A DNA stretch of 64,000 bases from DASVRZ01 sp038230215 (GTDB lineage Bacteria > Verrucomicrobiota > Verrucomicrobiia > Chthoniobacterales > DASVRZ01): the NCBI GenBank assembly GCA_038230215.1, contig JBBRNR010000001.1, forward strand, positions 432,841 to 496,840. Direction: 5' to 3'. A model generated the notes under the pieces. That model was not told where the DNA came from, searched no databases, and worked only from the letters and a program-made list of their open reading frames with translations. Position numbers and translations under genes: made by a program. Numbering within the stretch: the stretch's first letter is position 1; every line of letters begins with the position of its first letter. This document shows, one piece after another, positions 35,401 to 45,096 of the stretch.

Positions 35401-35596
35401 CGATTATCGCAGTGCCGAGGCTTGGTATCGGGGCATGCTGGCGGTTGTGGACAACCCTGCGGAGTTTGAGCAAAAGCGCGGTCAAATCCGGCAGATGCCC
35501 GGCAAAACCGTCGCCAAAATGACGGGTGAATACCTCGAAATCTACCAGTCTCTTGAAGACAGATCGGCGACCGCTCGGTCCCCGATGCTCGTCTGA
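32450..35596 (+). CDS. Sulfotransferase-GT2-GT4 fusion protein for surface glycan synthesis
   Basis: A 1048-residue protein with three enzymatic parts. Residues 1-200: sulfotransferase-like P-loop fold with VLGMHQSGASVAADLIER (PAPS 5'-phosphosulfate loop type) and HVVRNPMEVA (3'-phosphate motif). Residues about 230-345: helical, partly coiled-coil linker. Residues 357-620: GT2 transferase with VAVIIPVFNAYEEVV, LLIDDRSTD, LLNSDTIVTPFWLEKL (DxD-like) and GYGEENDFCMRA. Residues 660-1030: GT-B/GT4-like part with VVLSLHDFYTICPT, VICLGNMSVPKGM and CHTLTESWAVGLPVFA (E-x7-E-like motif). One polypeptide could add two sugars and a sulfate to a glycan. It is followed by three convergent genes with related roles. 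Confidence 0.8.
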   Translation: MPLIVLGMHQSGASVAADLIERMGGQRPDLRRLHEEILHSCDTEWQKIDESTARQIASAELESYQGRARQILGELEPHQPWVLQESSLCFLVPFWRPFLENPVCLHVVRNPMEVASALKKHHGLSIQHGLALWELSTISGLQNARGLPQIMVHHEDLRDPVRLRKQLEAAGVEGLLQPLENRVEFESNLEEPGYYLNHKQLALYEALQSQSPTLADDFYTLSEGAVEALSIQKTIRNTSQANLRELAEVQKSSRSSWKTHLKLTRLQESAKNNLEDSLSLLQTFRQEHLKTLNSLPWILGNLLHFRWKILSRTTRLRRLRELEAQIEDQRYKIQQSSSISMSESEQSRRNRQKKPRPVAVIIPVFNAYEEVVTCIENLLQYTRHPHEILLIDDRSTDERVWPKLRAYAKAHDHIRAIRNRKNLGYTRTVNMGCEFARPCDVILLNSDTIVTPFWLEKLTAVAYSRADVATVTAISNAAGNFSVPINKIDNPMPDDLTPSEFAGWVERLSRRRRPAVPCGNGFCLFVLRSALEKVGPFDEVSFPRGYGEENDFCMRARKLGLLSLIDDATFIYHKRTASFGAAAKAPLLEASKIKLQELHPDYVKLRTEWLKNDPVDELRAELQKAPWSRGFPKPQTKPVLLYVIHASGGGTRFTSEDLIRGMMDHYEVLLLETAEHHWTLLQSLGTKLTPLRRYHFAERWEYYQILNGERVDVWSEILSAMKVGLVHFRHLIGNGPEALALARQKGLRVVLSLHDFYTICPTTTLLDERLQFCGGHCTPGEGKCDLRGRWFDNSGPVLKHAHVHVHRKLMADAMECDALVTTSMFSRNLFVEFFPHIASRLHVIEHGRDLQREDFVAAPVVGQPMRVICLGNMSVPKGMNLIREIMALDQAGARRFEFHFLGSLPKEITDLPQLGGVLHGRYKREHLNQYLQKIGPSFSIVSSIWPETYCHTLTESWAVGLPVFASNIGTLQERVEEHGGGWLLDYRSAEAWYRGMLAVVDNPAEFEQKRGQIRQMPGKTVAKMTGEYLEIYQSLEDRSATARSPMLV

Positions 35597-35597
35597 T

Positions 35598-36524
35598 TTA
35601 CCGTCGTCGCAGGAGAAAATCCAGCACGCCGCGCGGACGATGATCTTCCTCCAGCGCGGACGTAAACGGGCGTCCCTCTTGCTGCGCCAGCCACCAGGCA
35701 CGAACGATTCCAGCGCCGGAACGAGCCATGATTCTCGCGGCCAATTTTCGCCCATTCTTCTGAGTCTGCCGCAGTCGCACACGGTCACGGAGCAGGGCGG
35801 CACATTTGGAAACGGCATTTTCCGGCGTGATAAACAGACAGTTTACCTCGTCGGCGAACCCGAGTTTTTCCAGGATCTCGCTGCGTTCCGTCACCAGCAC
35901 ACTGCCATCGAGCAGGATCTCCAAAAACGCGGGCAGGAAACGTCCCTCGACTCCGCCGCAGAGCGCAGTCAGATCGCATTGGGCCCGATATTCCCGCTGT
36001 AAATGGACCCTGTCCGCCGACAGGAAAGACAGACAGGGAAATGTCTGCATCAGCGGCTCTACCACCTGACTGCGCCAGGGGTAATCCGAGTCCGACGGCT
36101 CTCCGAAATGAAACCCCTCTCCGACCAGCCCCAGGGGGAAAGGTTTTTCCATGGTTGCGTCCAGGGGCCGCAAAGTTCCCGGATAATTGGCCACACGATA
36201 AACAGGGACGGCTCCCATGGTTTCCAAGGCGGTGTCGCCGACGAAGATCGCACTGCAACCCAGTTCGGCAGCGAGGCGGAGTTGCTTTTCACTGACGCGC
36301 CCGGCGTGATCGGACGGCAACCAGGCGGCGCGAGTTGTCGCGGGTGATTTTTGAGTTTCCGGCACGCTCTCGACATCCGGGGAAATGAGGACGAGTTCCA
36401 ATGTATTCACGTCACCCGTTTCCGCGAGACCAGCAAGGAACGAAGGCGGAATTGGCCAGTCGCGGGCGCAGAAAAAATCATTTCTGGTTCGACTCAGACT
36501 CAAATGGAGGCGTGGAAAACTCAT
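35598..36524 (-). CDS. Hypothetical protein with glycosyltransferase-like C-terminus
   Basis: A 308-residue protein starting at Met 36524 (SFPRLHLSLSRTRNDFF), ATGA-overlapping the upstream 512-residue gene. The middle has GTLRPLDATMEKPFPLGLVG and the C-terminal half has FLPAFLEILLDGSVLVTERS followed by NCLFITPENAVSKCAALLRD, the arrangement found at the nucleotide-sugar side of CgeB-like GT-B enzymes (compare the next gene, ENCVFAEPDTVVEKCRHLL). The N-terminal half lacks the usual GT-B start. It may be a degenerate paralogue or a short form of its neighbour. Confidence 0.55.
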   Translation of the reverse strand: MSFPRLHLSLSRTRNDFFCARDWPIPPSFLAGLAETGDVNTLELVLISPDVESVPETQKSPATTRAAWLPSDHAGRVSEKQLRLAAELGCSAIFVGDTALETMGAVPVYRVANYPGTLRPLDATMEKPFPLGLVGEGFHFGEPSDSDYPWRSQVVEPLMQTFPCLSFLSADRVHLQREYRAQCDLTALCGGVEGRFLPAFLEILLDGSVLVTERSEILEKLGFADEVNCLFITPENAVSKCAALLRDRVRLRQTQKNGRKLAARIMARSGAGIVRAWWLAQQEGRPFTSALEEDHRPRGVLDFLLRRR

Positions 36525-38059
36525 GACGGTGTCTGGCGCACAGCGGCGAGCAGCGGCTCCAGAAAGGACTGCAACTCGCTTGTGTTTTGCCACGGCGGAC
36601 GCACCGCGGAAGGCGTTGCGCCGGAAGGATTTACCGCCAGTTCCGCACCGTTGATGGCCTGCCGGACAGCGTCCAGAACCGGGTGGCGCACGTCGGGAAA
36701 AGTCGAGCTAAGCGTCCGTGCCTGGGTCGCATTTCCCGCCAAATGAAGGGCCAGTAAGTAGGCCGCCCAGACGAGCGGATCGGGACTCGCGGCCCCCCAT
36801 TGGATGCAGCGCAGAAGGATTCCTCGCAGTGGCGGCAACGCTTCGGCGACGCTCCCTTTTTTCAAGGCCGCATACGCCAGCAATAATGGCGGCTCCATGG
36901 TGAATGGCAACAGGTCGCGGGCAGCCTCGGCAGCTGTTTCGCCAGCAGGAAAATCGCCCTGTCTCCACGCTTCCACTGCCTCGCGCAGAGCGACTGTGAA
37001 GGGCGCCCGGGAGCTGAGGCAAACGCTGGCGCGTTCGCTGTCCGCGCCAGCGAGTTCAAGTGGTCCCATGACGTCGGGCTGGATGATGCGCTCGCCTGGT
37101 TTTTTCTGTTGTCGGAGTTTCAGCCAGTCGGCTATTACGCGCCGGTTTTTTGCGCTGTGCTGATCGAGAACGAAGGCGCGGCCGCGGTCAGTGATCGCCT
37201 GGAGCTCGTCCGGGTGATCGAGAAGGTGACGGCATTTCTCGACGACGGTGTCGGGCTCGGCAAACACGCAGTTCTCCATGTCGCGGAAGCCGAGATGAAT
37301 GAGCGTATCGTTGGGCTCGGTGAGAAGGCAGCTGCGAGAGGCGGGAATCTCGAGATTTTTCTTCATGAAAATATGCCGCGACGCCCCGCAGCCCAGAGCT
37401 ATGAAACTCCGGTTGAGCATGCGGGCGTAGGATTCGCCGACCATGCGGTGTGAGTAGCCGCGCGTGGGTCGGGGCGAGCTGAAAACCGGAAATGTCTCCC
37501 GCAGACGCGTGGCCACATTGCGCCGCCATGGATAGCGCCAGTCTTTGCCTGTGGAGACGAATCCATCTCCAATGAGAGCAACTGGGATGACTTTTTTTTC
37601 ACCGAAGTCGCGGCACATGGCTTCGTTGACGAACCACGGGCAATAGAAAACCAAATCCGCGAAGTCCCCGGCGATCTCTCTCATGCCTGTGTCGATAGTG
37701 AAGACGGCCTCAACGCCCAGTTTCCAAGCGTGGTCGAAGAATGGCTGTTTGGCTGGGCTGTGGCCGTCCATCAGGGTGAGCGCGGCGATGGGAATGCCGA
37801 GCAGAGCTTGGAAGTTTTGGACCGGTCCGTCGTAGAGCAGCTTGTATTTCGCCCCGAAAAACAGCACCAAATCCGGTGTAAAACGTTTTGCCGCCGGGAT
37901 CAGCTCTTTAGCCGACTCCACGACTTCGACCTGAAAGTGGTGCCGCAATCCATCGACCCACGGCAGCACGCCGGAGAGATAGAAATATTCCTCGATGCCG
38001 GACGTGGAGCCGGTGACGAAGAGCAGCCGGGGGAGGTCCGCCGTGCCGGGTGCGATCAT
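36521..38059 (-). CDS. CgeB-like GT-B glycosyltransferase with C-terminal helical repeat domain
   Basis: A 512-residue protein beginning IAPGTADLPRLLFVTGSTSG. The N-terminal part (to about 320) is a GT-B fold like spore-maturation protein CgeB: DLVLFFGAKYKLLYDG, ALTLMDGHSPAKQPFFDHAW, VFYCPWFVNEAMCRDFG, MLNRSFIALGCGASRHIF and CVFAEPDTVVEKCRHLL. The C-terminal 170 residues are Ala-rich helices that may form TPR-like repeats. Role: sugar transfer to a surface glycan or protein. Both ends overlap neighbouring genes by 4 bp, showing tight coupling. The frame is open further upstream in non-coding composition; the ATG at 38059 is chosen for the overlap. Confidence 0.7.
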   Translation of the reverse strand: MIAPGTADLPRLLFVTGSTSGIEEYFYLSGVLPWVDGLRHHFQVEVVESAKELIPAAKRFTPDLVLFFGAKYKLLYDGPVQNFQALLGIPIAALTLMDGHSPAKQPFFDHAWKLGVEAVFTIDTGMREIAGDFADLVFYCPWFVNEAMCRDFGEKKVIPVALIGDGFVSTGKDWRYPWRRNVATRLRETFPVFSSPRPTRGYSHRMVGESYARMLNRSFIALGCGASRHIFMKKNLEIPASRSCLLTEPNDTLIHLGFRDMENCVFAEPDTVVEKCRHLLDHPDELQAITDRGRAFVLDQHSAKNRRVIADWLKLRQQKKPGERIIQPDVMGPLELAGADSERASVCLSSRAPFTVALREAVEAWRQGDFPAGETAAEAARDLLPFTMEPPLLLAYAALKKGSVAEALPPLRGILLRCIQWGAASPDPLVWAAYLLALHLAGNATQARTLSSTFPDVRHPVLDAVRQAINGAELAVNPSGATPSAVRPPWQNTSELQSFLEPLLAAVRQTPS

Positions 38060-38871
38060 GCGTGGCGACCTTTCCGCAGAAAACCCAGATAACGTCGGCG
38101 GCGATACATTTCCCAAAGTTGGAAATCGGCGATGTTTGCGTCGCGGATGATGCGTCTCTCTGCGGCACTCAAGAGGGTTCCCTGGCCGCGATGTCTCACA
38201 ATGATGGGCAGGGAAACATGGAGAATGTCGGTCCGTAAAATGCGCGCCAACAGCGGTTGCGGCCCCACGTCGAGTCCCTCCATGCCGACCCAGGCGAAAT
38301 GCTCCAGACGTCGGCGGGCGTGGTTGTAAAGCCATTCGGATTCCACATCCTGCTGGGTGGAGACGGCGAGGAGTTTGCTACTTTGCCGGTTGCGAGCAGG
38401 CTTGGAAATGGAAGAGGCAAAAAAATCTCCGATCGACAGTTGTGCCTTGGAGACTTCCTCATGCAGCGGGTGCGTCGTGTCTTGAAGGATGTTGCGGTAG
38501 CTGTCCATCGCCCGCCAGAGGGGATTGCCCAAAATAGTGACCCACGAGGAGTCTGCGAAGAGCCGCCAGAACCCCATCACTTCGCGGCCATGAATAATGT
38601 GTCCGCTGGACTGGTTGACGATGGCCCAAAAGCCGATGATCTGATCGGAGGCGGCGGCCTGCAGCTTTTTATTATTGGAAAACAAGGCGTCGTTCGCCCA
38701 ATAAAATTCTGCGTCTGGGCAGGCCTCGCGCAGGGCATCACCCAGCAGCGTGGGCTTCACACCCGGAAGAATGAGAGAAATCACCACGGCGTCTCTGGCG
38801 AGGTCAATCAGGCCAGCCTTCTGAGGGCTGCATCGGAATGACTGGCATAAGGGTTTTTGTTGTGGCAACAC
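38056..38871 (-). CDS. Sulfotransferase-family-like protein
   Basis: A 271-residue protein, first gene of the minus-strand glycan set. SWVTILGNPLWRAMDSYRNIL with HPLHEEV after it fits the 3'-phosphate binding region (R-x-P-x-x-R-x-x-S-x-y) of sulfotransferase family 2 proteins; the Arg normally before the Pro is Gly-Asn here. The N-terminus, starting LPQQKPLCQSFRCSPQ, lacks an obvious PAPS loop, so activity is uncertain. The C-terminus ends in basic RRRYLGFLRKGRHA. The start is the first ATG of the frame; a shorter start is possible. Confidence 0.45.
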   Translation of the reverse strand: MLPQQKPLCQSFRCSPQKAGLIDLARDAVVISLILPGVKPTLLGDALREACPDAEFYWANDALFSNNKKLQAAASDQIIGFWAIVNQSSGHIIHGREVMGFWRLFADSSWVTILGNPLWRAMDSYRNILQDTTHPLHEEVSKAQLSIGDFFASSISKPARNRQSSKLLAVSTQQDVESEWLYNHARRRLEHFAWVGMEGLDVGPQPLLARILRTDILHVSLPIIVRHRGQGTLLSAAERRIIRDANIADFQLWEMYRRRRYLGFLRKGRHA

Positions 38872-39020
38872 ATTGGAAGCTCCATGTCAGGCGAGTTTTT
38901 TCAGAACCTCCCACGTCTGGCAAGGCGACACTTCGTTTCTTCCGGGGGGAAGAATGCCAACCGGCCTGAGTTAAAATATTTTTTGCGACTTTTGGGGCCG
39001 CTTACAGTTAAATTCTACGT

Positions 39021-39392
39021 ATGCCACCTCAAGAAAATCCAGCAGATCGCCCGCTTTGGGATTTGCTCGGTCACGCCCGGGAAGTACGCCCGCCAGGCCG
39101 TTTCGCCGACGATGTGCTGCGCCGGATTCGGCTGGAGACAACGATGGAACCCGTCTGGAGTTTTCGCATGTGGCTCGCGCAATCTTGGAAAGTGCTCGCT
39201 GGCGTAACGACCGGGATGGCGCTGCTCGTTTCCGCGATTCCAGTTCAGGAAAATCAGACTTTGGCCCTGAACGACAGCCCCGACATGTCCCAGTTACTCG
39301 CGTCGATACCGGCCAATACTCTGGCAGACTTGGGCGACTTGGATACTTCTCTCGACGACAACGAACTATGGCTCGGAACCACTTCTTACTAA
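39021..39392 (+). CDS. Anti-sigma-factor-like small membrane protein
   Basis: A 123-residue protein: an N-terminal cytoplasmic part (PLWDLLGHAREVRPPGRFAD then DVLRRIRLE) and one TM helix at about 58-76 (VLAGVTTGMALLVSAIPV), then a short acidic exported tail. This layout is usual for small anti-sigma factors or ECF accessory proteins, though no zinc-binding HxxxCxxC motif is present. No ECF sigma gene precedes it here. Its last 25 bp overlap the start of the next gene, so translation is coupled. An AT-rich segment (38968-39020) upstream may hold its promoter. Confidence 0.55.
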   Translation: MPPQENPADRPLWDLLGHAREVRPPGRFADDVLRRIRLETTMEPVWSFRMWLAQSWKVLAGVTTGMALLVSAIPVQENQTLALNDSPDMSQLLASIPANTLADLGDLDTSLDDNELWLGTTSY

Positions 39393-39907
39393 CAGTCGTT
39401 GCCTGCGCGGCATCGCTCCCGTGGTTGATTTGCGCCCAAGAAAGTCCGACGCCTCCACCCGCAGACCGGCAGCCAAATCAACAGCCGCGTCCGCGCGAGG
39501 GACGCGATCCACGATTTCGGGAAATGCGGGAGAGTTTCGAAAAAATGCCGAAGGAGCAGCGGGAGAGGCTCTTTGATAAGTTTAGCCGTTGGCAGCAGAT
39601 GCCTGCGGACGAGCAGGCGCATTTGCGATTCATGCAGGAGGAGCGCGAAAAGCGGACGCGCCAGGCCATGGAAGACACCATCCAGGCCAGCGGACTGAAA
39701 TTCGACGACGCCCAAAAGCAGAAGTTCATGGAGATTTACAAAAGAGAGCGTCGCAACCTCGAGGAGGAGTTGCGCAAGGAAATGGACCAGCGCCGTCAGG
39801 AGCGGCTGCCCGGGCTGCAAAAAAGGGTGCTCGATACCTATCAAAAGGAAGCTGCCGCACCCGCGCCTAGTCCTTCCGCCAGTCCGGCACCAAGCCCCGC
39901 GCCTTAA
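39368..39907 (+). CDS. Periplasmic Spy/DUF3106-like protein
   Basis: A 179-residue exported protein: signal peptide (ARNHFLLTVVACAASLPWLI, cleavage near CAQE), a Pro/Gln-rich segment, then charged helices with FEKMPKEQRERLFDKFSRW and QQMPADEQAHLRF, repeats of the kind found in DUF3106 and CpxP/Spy-like periplasmic proteins. The C-terminus is a Pro-Ala-Ser tail (PAPSPSASPAPSPAP). Start ATG 39368 overlaps the anti-sigma-like gene by 25 bp, which suggests a stress-sensing pair. A longer upstream frame exists but does not give a signal peptide. Confidence 0.65.
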   Translation: MARNHFLLTVVACAASLPWLICAQESPTPPPADRQPNQQPRPREGRDPRFREMRESFEKMPKEQRERLFDKFSRWQQMPADEQAHLRFMQEEREKRTRQAMEDTIQASGLKFDDAQKQKFMEIYKRERRNLEEELRKEMDQRRQERLPGLQKRVLDTYQKEAAAPAPSPSASPAPSPAP

Positions 39908-39917
39908 TCGTCCTTAG

Positions 39918-42437
<2,520 letters not shown>

Positions 42438-42475
42438 GGGATAAAAGTGGCGGGCACCAGTAAAGATTTGCTCCC

Positions 42476-43072
42476 ATGCCCGCGCAACCCCTTTTAATCG
42501 CCACCCGCAACGCCCACAAGACGGACGAGATTCGCCAGATGCTCGGCGCTGGTTACACGGTGGAGGATTTGAATGTGCGCGCCGACTGGCCAGATATCGC
42601 TGAAACTGCCCTCACTTTTTTGGGCAACGCCAAACTCAAAGCACTCGGCATTTCCGCGATTTACGACGGCCTGGTGCTCTCCGACGACTCCGGGCTGGAA
42701 GTCGATGCGCTGGAAGGCGCGCCCGGTGTTTTCTCGGCCCGTTTCGCCGGGGAAAAAGCGACCGATGCGGAAAACCGCGCATTGCTTCTCGGAAAAATGT
42801 GCGGAGTTACAGTCCGATCAGCCCGCTTCCGCTGCGTGATGGTCTTGGCGCGGGGCGAGACGGTTCTGGGGAGTTTTTCTGGCGCGGTCGAGGGAAGGAT
42901 TCTTGAGGAGGAGCGCGGCGACCACGGCTTCGGCTACGACTCGCTTTTCGTCCCCGAGGGATTTGATAAAACATTCGCCGAACTCCCCGCAGCAACGAAA
43001 AACCTCCTCAGCCACCGCGCCCGCGCTCTGGAGCAGGTCCTCGCGTTTTTAGGAAACGCGGCTGCTGGGTGA
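42476..43072 (+). CDS. rdgB: XTP/dITP diphosphatase (non-canonical purine NTP pyrophosphatase)
   Basis: A 198-residue HAM1-family enzyme that hydrolyses ITP, dITP and XTP to prevent their use in nucleic acids. Motifs: LLIATRNAHKTDEIRQML (substrate loop), ETALTFLGNAKLKA, LVLSDDSGLEVDALEGAPG (metal/base site), FSARFAGE, GRILEEERGDHGFGYDSLF and the C-terminal LSHRARAL. Length is normal. It stands before the 42-nt repeat array. Confidence 0.95.
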   Translation: MPAQPLLIATRNAHKTDEIRQMLGAGYTVEDLNVRADWPDIAETALTFLGNAKLKALGISAIYDGLVLSDDSGLEVDALEGAPGVFSARFAGEKATDAENRALLLGKMCGVTVRSARFRCVMVLARGETVLGSFSGAVEGRILEEERGDHGFGYDSLFVPEGFDKTFAELPAATKNLLSHRARALEQVLAFLGNAAAG

Positions 43073-43608
43073 TTTATTTCCCAAACACACAAATAGTCAT
43101 CGCCTCTCACGGATTCGCTTGATAGCGTGCGCGGCATGGCTGCTCTGGCGACTCCCAATTTGTGCAAAACGTCCGACGCGCGGAACGCGGGGTCCGTCGT
43201 CCCTTCCGTCAGCGGCAAAATCGGGTGCCACTCCGCTGGTTTTCAATTTACCGGGGGCTTTCTGCCCGGCCAGATCGCCTCTGGCGGCCCTGCCAGCAGC
43301 GTTCCGCTGGGCCGGATCGCCCCTTTCCATCCTGCAAGCCCCGTTCCTCTGGGCGGATCGCCCCTTTCCATCCTGCAAGCCCCGTTCTGCTGGAGCGGAT
43401 GGCCTCTTTTCATCCTGCAAGCACCCATCCTGTCCGCCAGATGACGCATTTCAAAATGGAAAATGCCGTTCCTGTGGCCGGGTCTTGCATTTGTGGGATG
43501 AAATCTGTCCAAAACGGACACCTTTTCCCTATTATTTGACCAAACAGACCCATTTCACCAAAAACAACCCCTCCCCGTTTATCTCAACCAACCCACCCTA
43601 AAAACACC
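43073..43608. other. Non-coding stretch with the second repeat array
   Basis: This 536-bp gap between rdgB and a hypothetical gene has no gene that I can support. Its main content is the ~42-nt repeat array (43270-43560). The first 190 bp (43073-43265) look unstructured, and short open frames on both strands are repeat artefacts since unit spacing shifts the frame. Confidence 0.7.
43270..43560. repeat. ~42-nt period repeat array with conserved flank, copy 2
   Basis: Five imperfect units start near 43271, 43313, 43354, 43396 and 43438 (spacing 42, 41, 42, 42). Core: CGGATCGCCCCTTTCCATCC followed by TGCAAGCCCCGTTCCTCTGG. The last unit changes to a form ending AATGCCGTTCCTGTGGCCGG and runs into a flank (GGATGAAATCTGTCC, CGGACACC, GACCAAACAGACCC) shared with the array at 21700-21905. 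On the minus strand every unit reads AGGATGGAAAGG, a ribosome-site-like plus ATG string. The 41-nt step breaks frame continuity. There are no CRISPR-like unique spacers. Confidence 0.8.
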
Positions 43609-44358
43609 ATGCCCAACCGTCGCCTGCCCAATAGCACTCCTGCCGTCCTCCGCACTTTTCAGACCGCTTACGACACGTATTTGCTCACGCCCGTCGCCAG
43701 CGAACGCGCCATTACGCCCGAACAAATCGCCCACCTCAATCTCACCGTGCCGGGGTCGCTTTTCAGCCGGTTTAAGAAGGAAGCCAGCGAAGTCGATCTC
43801 GCACTCGCCGCCCAGGCTCCCCTGAGCAGCGACCTGGCGGTGAAGGTCGCGCGACTCACGCTGTTCGTTTCGCATTTTCATCAAGTGCTCGACCTCGGCA
43901 TCGCTCGCGGCACGTTTGCCGTCGGCGCGCGGACGTTCTACGGGCGCGACATCACCGCCACCATGTTGCCCGACCTCACGACTTACGTCGCCGTGGCCGA
44001 GGCGGCGCAAAAGATCGTCGATGGCGAAGTGGCGCGTCAGGCAGCCGAAGGTGCGAGTTTCAGAGCGATGGCGCTGCCCAGTGCCATGGAAGTCGGATCT
44101 GTTTTGACCGCCTACAAAGCCGCCGCCAGCGCCTCGCAAACCGCCGTGCGGAAAACCGACAAAGAGCGCGAGGACGTGGGCCTGCTCTACCCCGAAGCGC
44201 AGGCTTTGGCCGTCGATCTATGCGACACCGTGGAATTTTTCTACCGCAAAGACCCGTCCGACTCGTCAAGGAGAACCAAATGCCAACGCTGGGGCGTGGT
44301 CTATCTCTTCGATACCGCCGCAACTCCGGTGGTCATTCCGCCAGTGGTGACGCCGTAA
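43609..44358 (+). CDS. Hypothetical protein next to a repeat array
   Basis: A 249-residue soluble protein, starting PNRRLPNSTPAVLRTFQTAY. It is mostly helical, with LYPEAQALAVDLCDTVEFFY near the end and a final Pro-Val-rich strand (VVIPPVVTP). No known domain was recognised. The gene comes directly after the ~42-nt repeat array, and in general architecture (short helical protein beside a short-period repeat) it recalls the gene at 63009, although the two sequences are not obviously homologous. Confidence 0.7.
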   Translation: MPNRRLPNSTPAVLRTFQTAYDTYLLTPVASERAITPEQIAHLNLTVPGSLFSRFKKEASEVDLALAAQAPLSSDLAVKVARLTLFVSHFHQVLDLGIARGTFAVGARTFYGRDITATMLPDLTTYVAVAEAAQKIVDGEVARQAAEGASFRAMALPSAMEVGSVLTAYKAAASASQTAVRKTDKEREDVGLLYPEAQALAVDLCDTVEFFYRKDPSDSSRRTKCQRWGVVYLFDTAATPVVIPPVVTP

Positions 44359-44414
44359 GGGCAACGCGGGTTCGCAGAGAGGGATTAACGAATCCAGTAG
44401 AAGACGCTAATACG

Positions 44415-44558
44415 TCTCGGGTAGTGCGGGCGTCTCGCCTGCTGAGTGAGGCATCTTGCCTCACTAATTTTCTTAAGCCGCTTTTCGCGGTGCTGCGAGA
44501 GGGACGGAACCGGGCAGGATGCCCGCTTCAGCAGGCGAGACGCCCGCACTACCCGAGA
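44415..44558. repeat. REPIN (inverted REP doublet) C
   Basis: Arms 44415-44445 and 44528-44558 are perfect 31-bp inverted repeats. Each arm has a GTAG foot followed by a hairpin GGCG-tct-CGCC within GCGGGCGTCTCGCCTGC. Inside is a second hairpin at 44446-44464 (GTGAGGCA-tct-TGCCTCAC). GTAG is the classical guard tetranucleotide of RAYT-mobilised REPs. The element lies between the hypothetical gene ending at 44358 and the 54-codon gene at 44638. Confidence 0.8.
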
Positions 44559-44637
44559 CCTGCCACGCAATTTTTTCCGCATCTTGTCCGTGTTCGAGTG
44601 GACGTTACCTCTCTCCGAGACTCCGTTAGCATAAGTT

Positions 44638-44802
44638 ATGCAGCCAAACTCCATCTCGAGCGAAATCCGGTCCACTCGCGACGAACTCGCACGGAAGTCG
44701 GGCTACAACGTTCGCAAGCTGATGGATCGCGTGCGGAAGCAGGAGAAAGTGGTGACACCAACCGCTCTGCCGAAGTTGGAAAAAGAGAAGGCGCACTGGT
44801 AG
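44638..44802 (+). CDS. 54-residue small hypothetical protein
   Basis: A short gene: ATG 44638, TAG 44800-44802. The product begins QPNSISSEIRSTRDELARKS, continues GYNVRKLMDRVRKQEKVV and ends ALPKLEKEKAHW. It is highly charged and helical, like many small antitoxin-like or nucleic-acid-binding proteins, but no family is recognised. A hairpin with T-runs follows at once (44824-44868), which supports a real transcription unit. It lies 80 bp after the REPIN. Confidence 0.5.
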   Translation: MQPNSISSEIRSTRDELARKSGYNVRKLMDRVRKQEKVVTPTALPKLEKEKAHW

Positions 44803-44823
44803 ATTTCACCCCTGCGGGAAACA

Positions 44824-44868
44824 AAAATGGCGGTCGAGTCGTGGGACTGGCCGCCGTTTTCGTTTTTT
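44824..44868 (+). terminator. Likely terminator after the 54-codon gene
   Basis: GGCGG (44829-44833) pairs with CCGCC (44851-44855), with an inner AGTC/GACT stem, and is followed by GTTTTCGTTTTTT. A-rich bases on the left side mean it could also act for the convergent minus-strand gene. Confidence 0.7.
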
Positions 44869-44876
44869 GATTGGAG

Positions 44877-45089
44877 TTACATCCGAGTCTTCCAAACAGC
44901 CGAGGATGAGCTTTTTGAGTGTCGCCACCATGCAAATCCTCCCGCGACGATGAATAGCAAAACGCCGGTCGCTAAATAGAGTCGCGACGAATGAGTTACT
45001 GTGATGTTGGAAATACCGTAATAAGTGTCTTTAACCTGAATGAAGACCGCGTTTTTGGTGAACTCGATTCCGTAGTCCCCGATTTTCAT
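44877..45089 (-). CDS. Small membrane protein, hypothetical
   Basis: A 70-residue protein with a beta-rich N-terminus (KIGDYGIEFTKNAVFIQVKD, YYGISNITVTH) and one TM helix (about 38-54, LATGVLLFIVAGGFAW), ending in a charged tail. The pattern resembles small DUF6232-like proteins in which a short strand domain precedes one or two TM helices; the match is loose. It lies 7 bp downstream of the transaldolase gene in the same direction and may be its operon partner. Confidence 0.6.
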   Translation of the reverse strand: MKIGDYGIEFTKNAVFIQVKDTYYGISNITVTHSSRLYLATGVLLFIVAGGFAWWRHSKSSSSAVWKTRM

Positions 45090-45096
45090 CGTCCGC

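Noticed and set aside
35598..36524. Calling this a complete glycosyltransferase
   Set aside because: Only the C-terminal half resembles its CgeB-like neighbour; the N-terminal half lacks the usual GT-B elements.
43270..43560. CRISPR array
   Set aside because: Units are contiguous imperfect repeats without unique spacers, no cas genes are near, and the flank is shared with another array.
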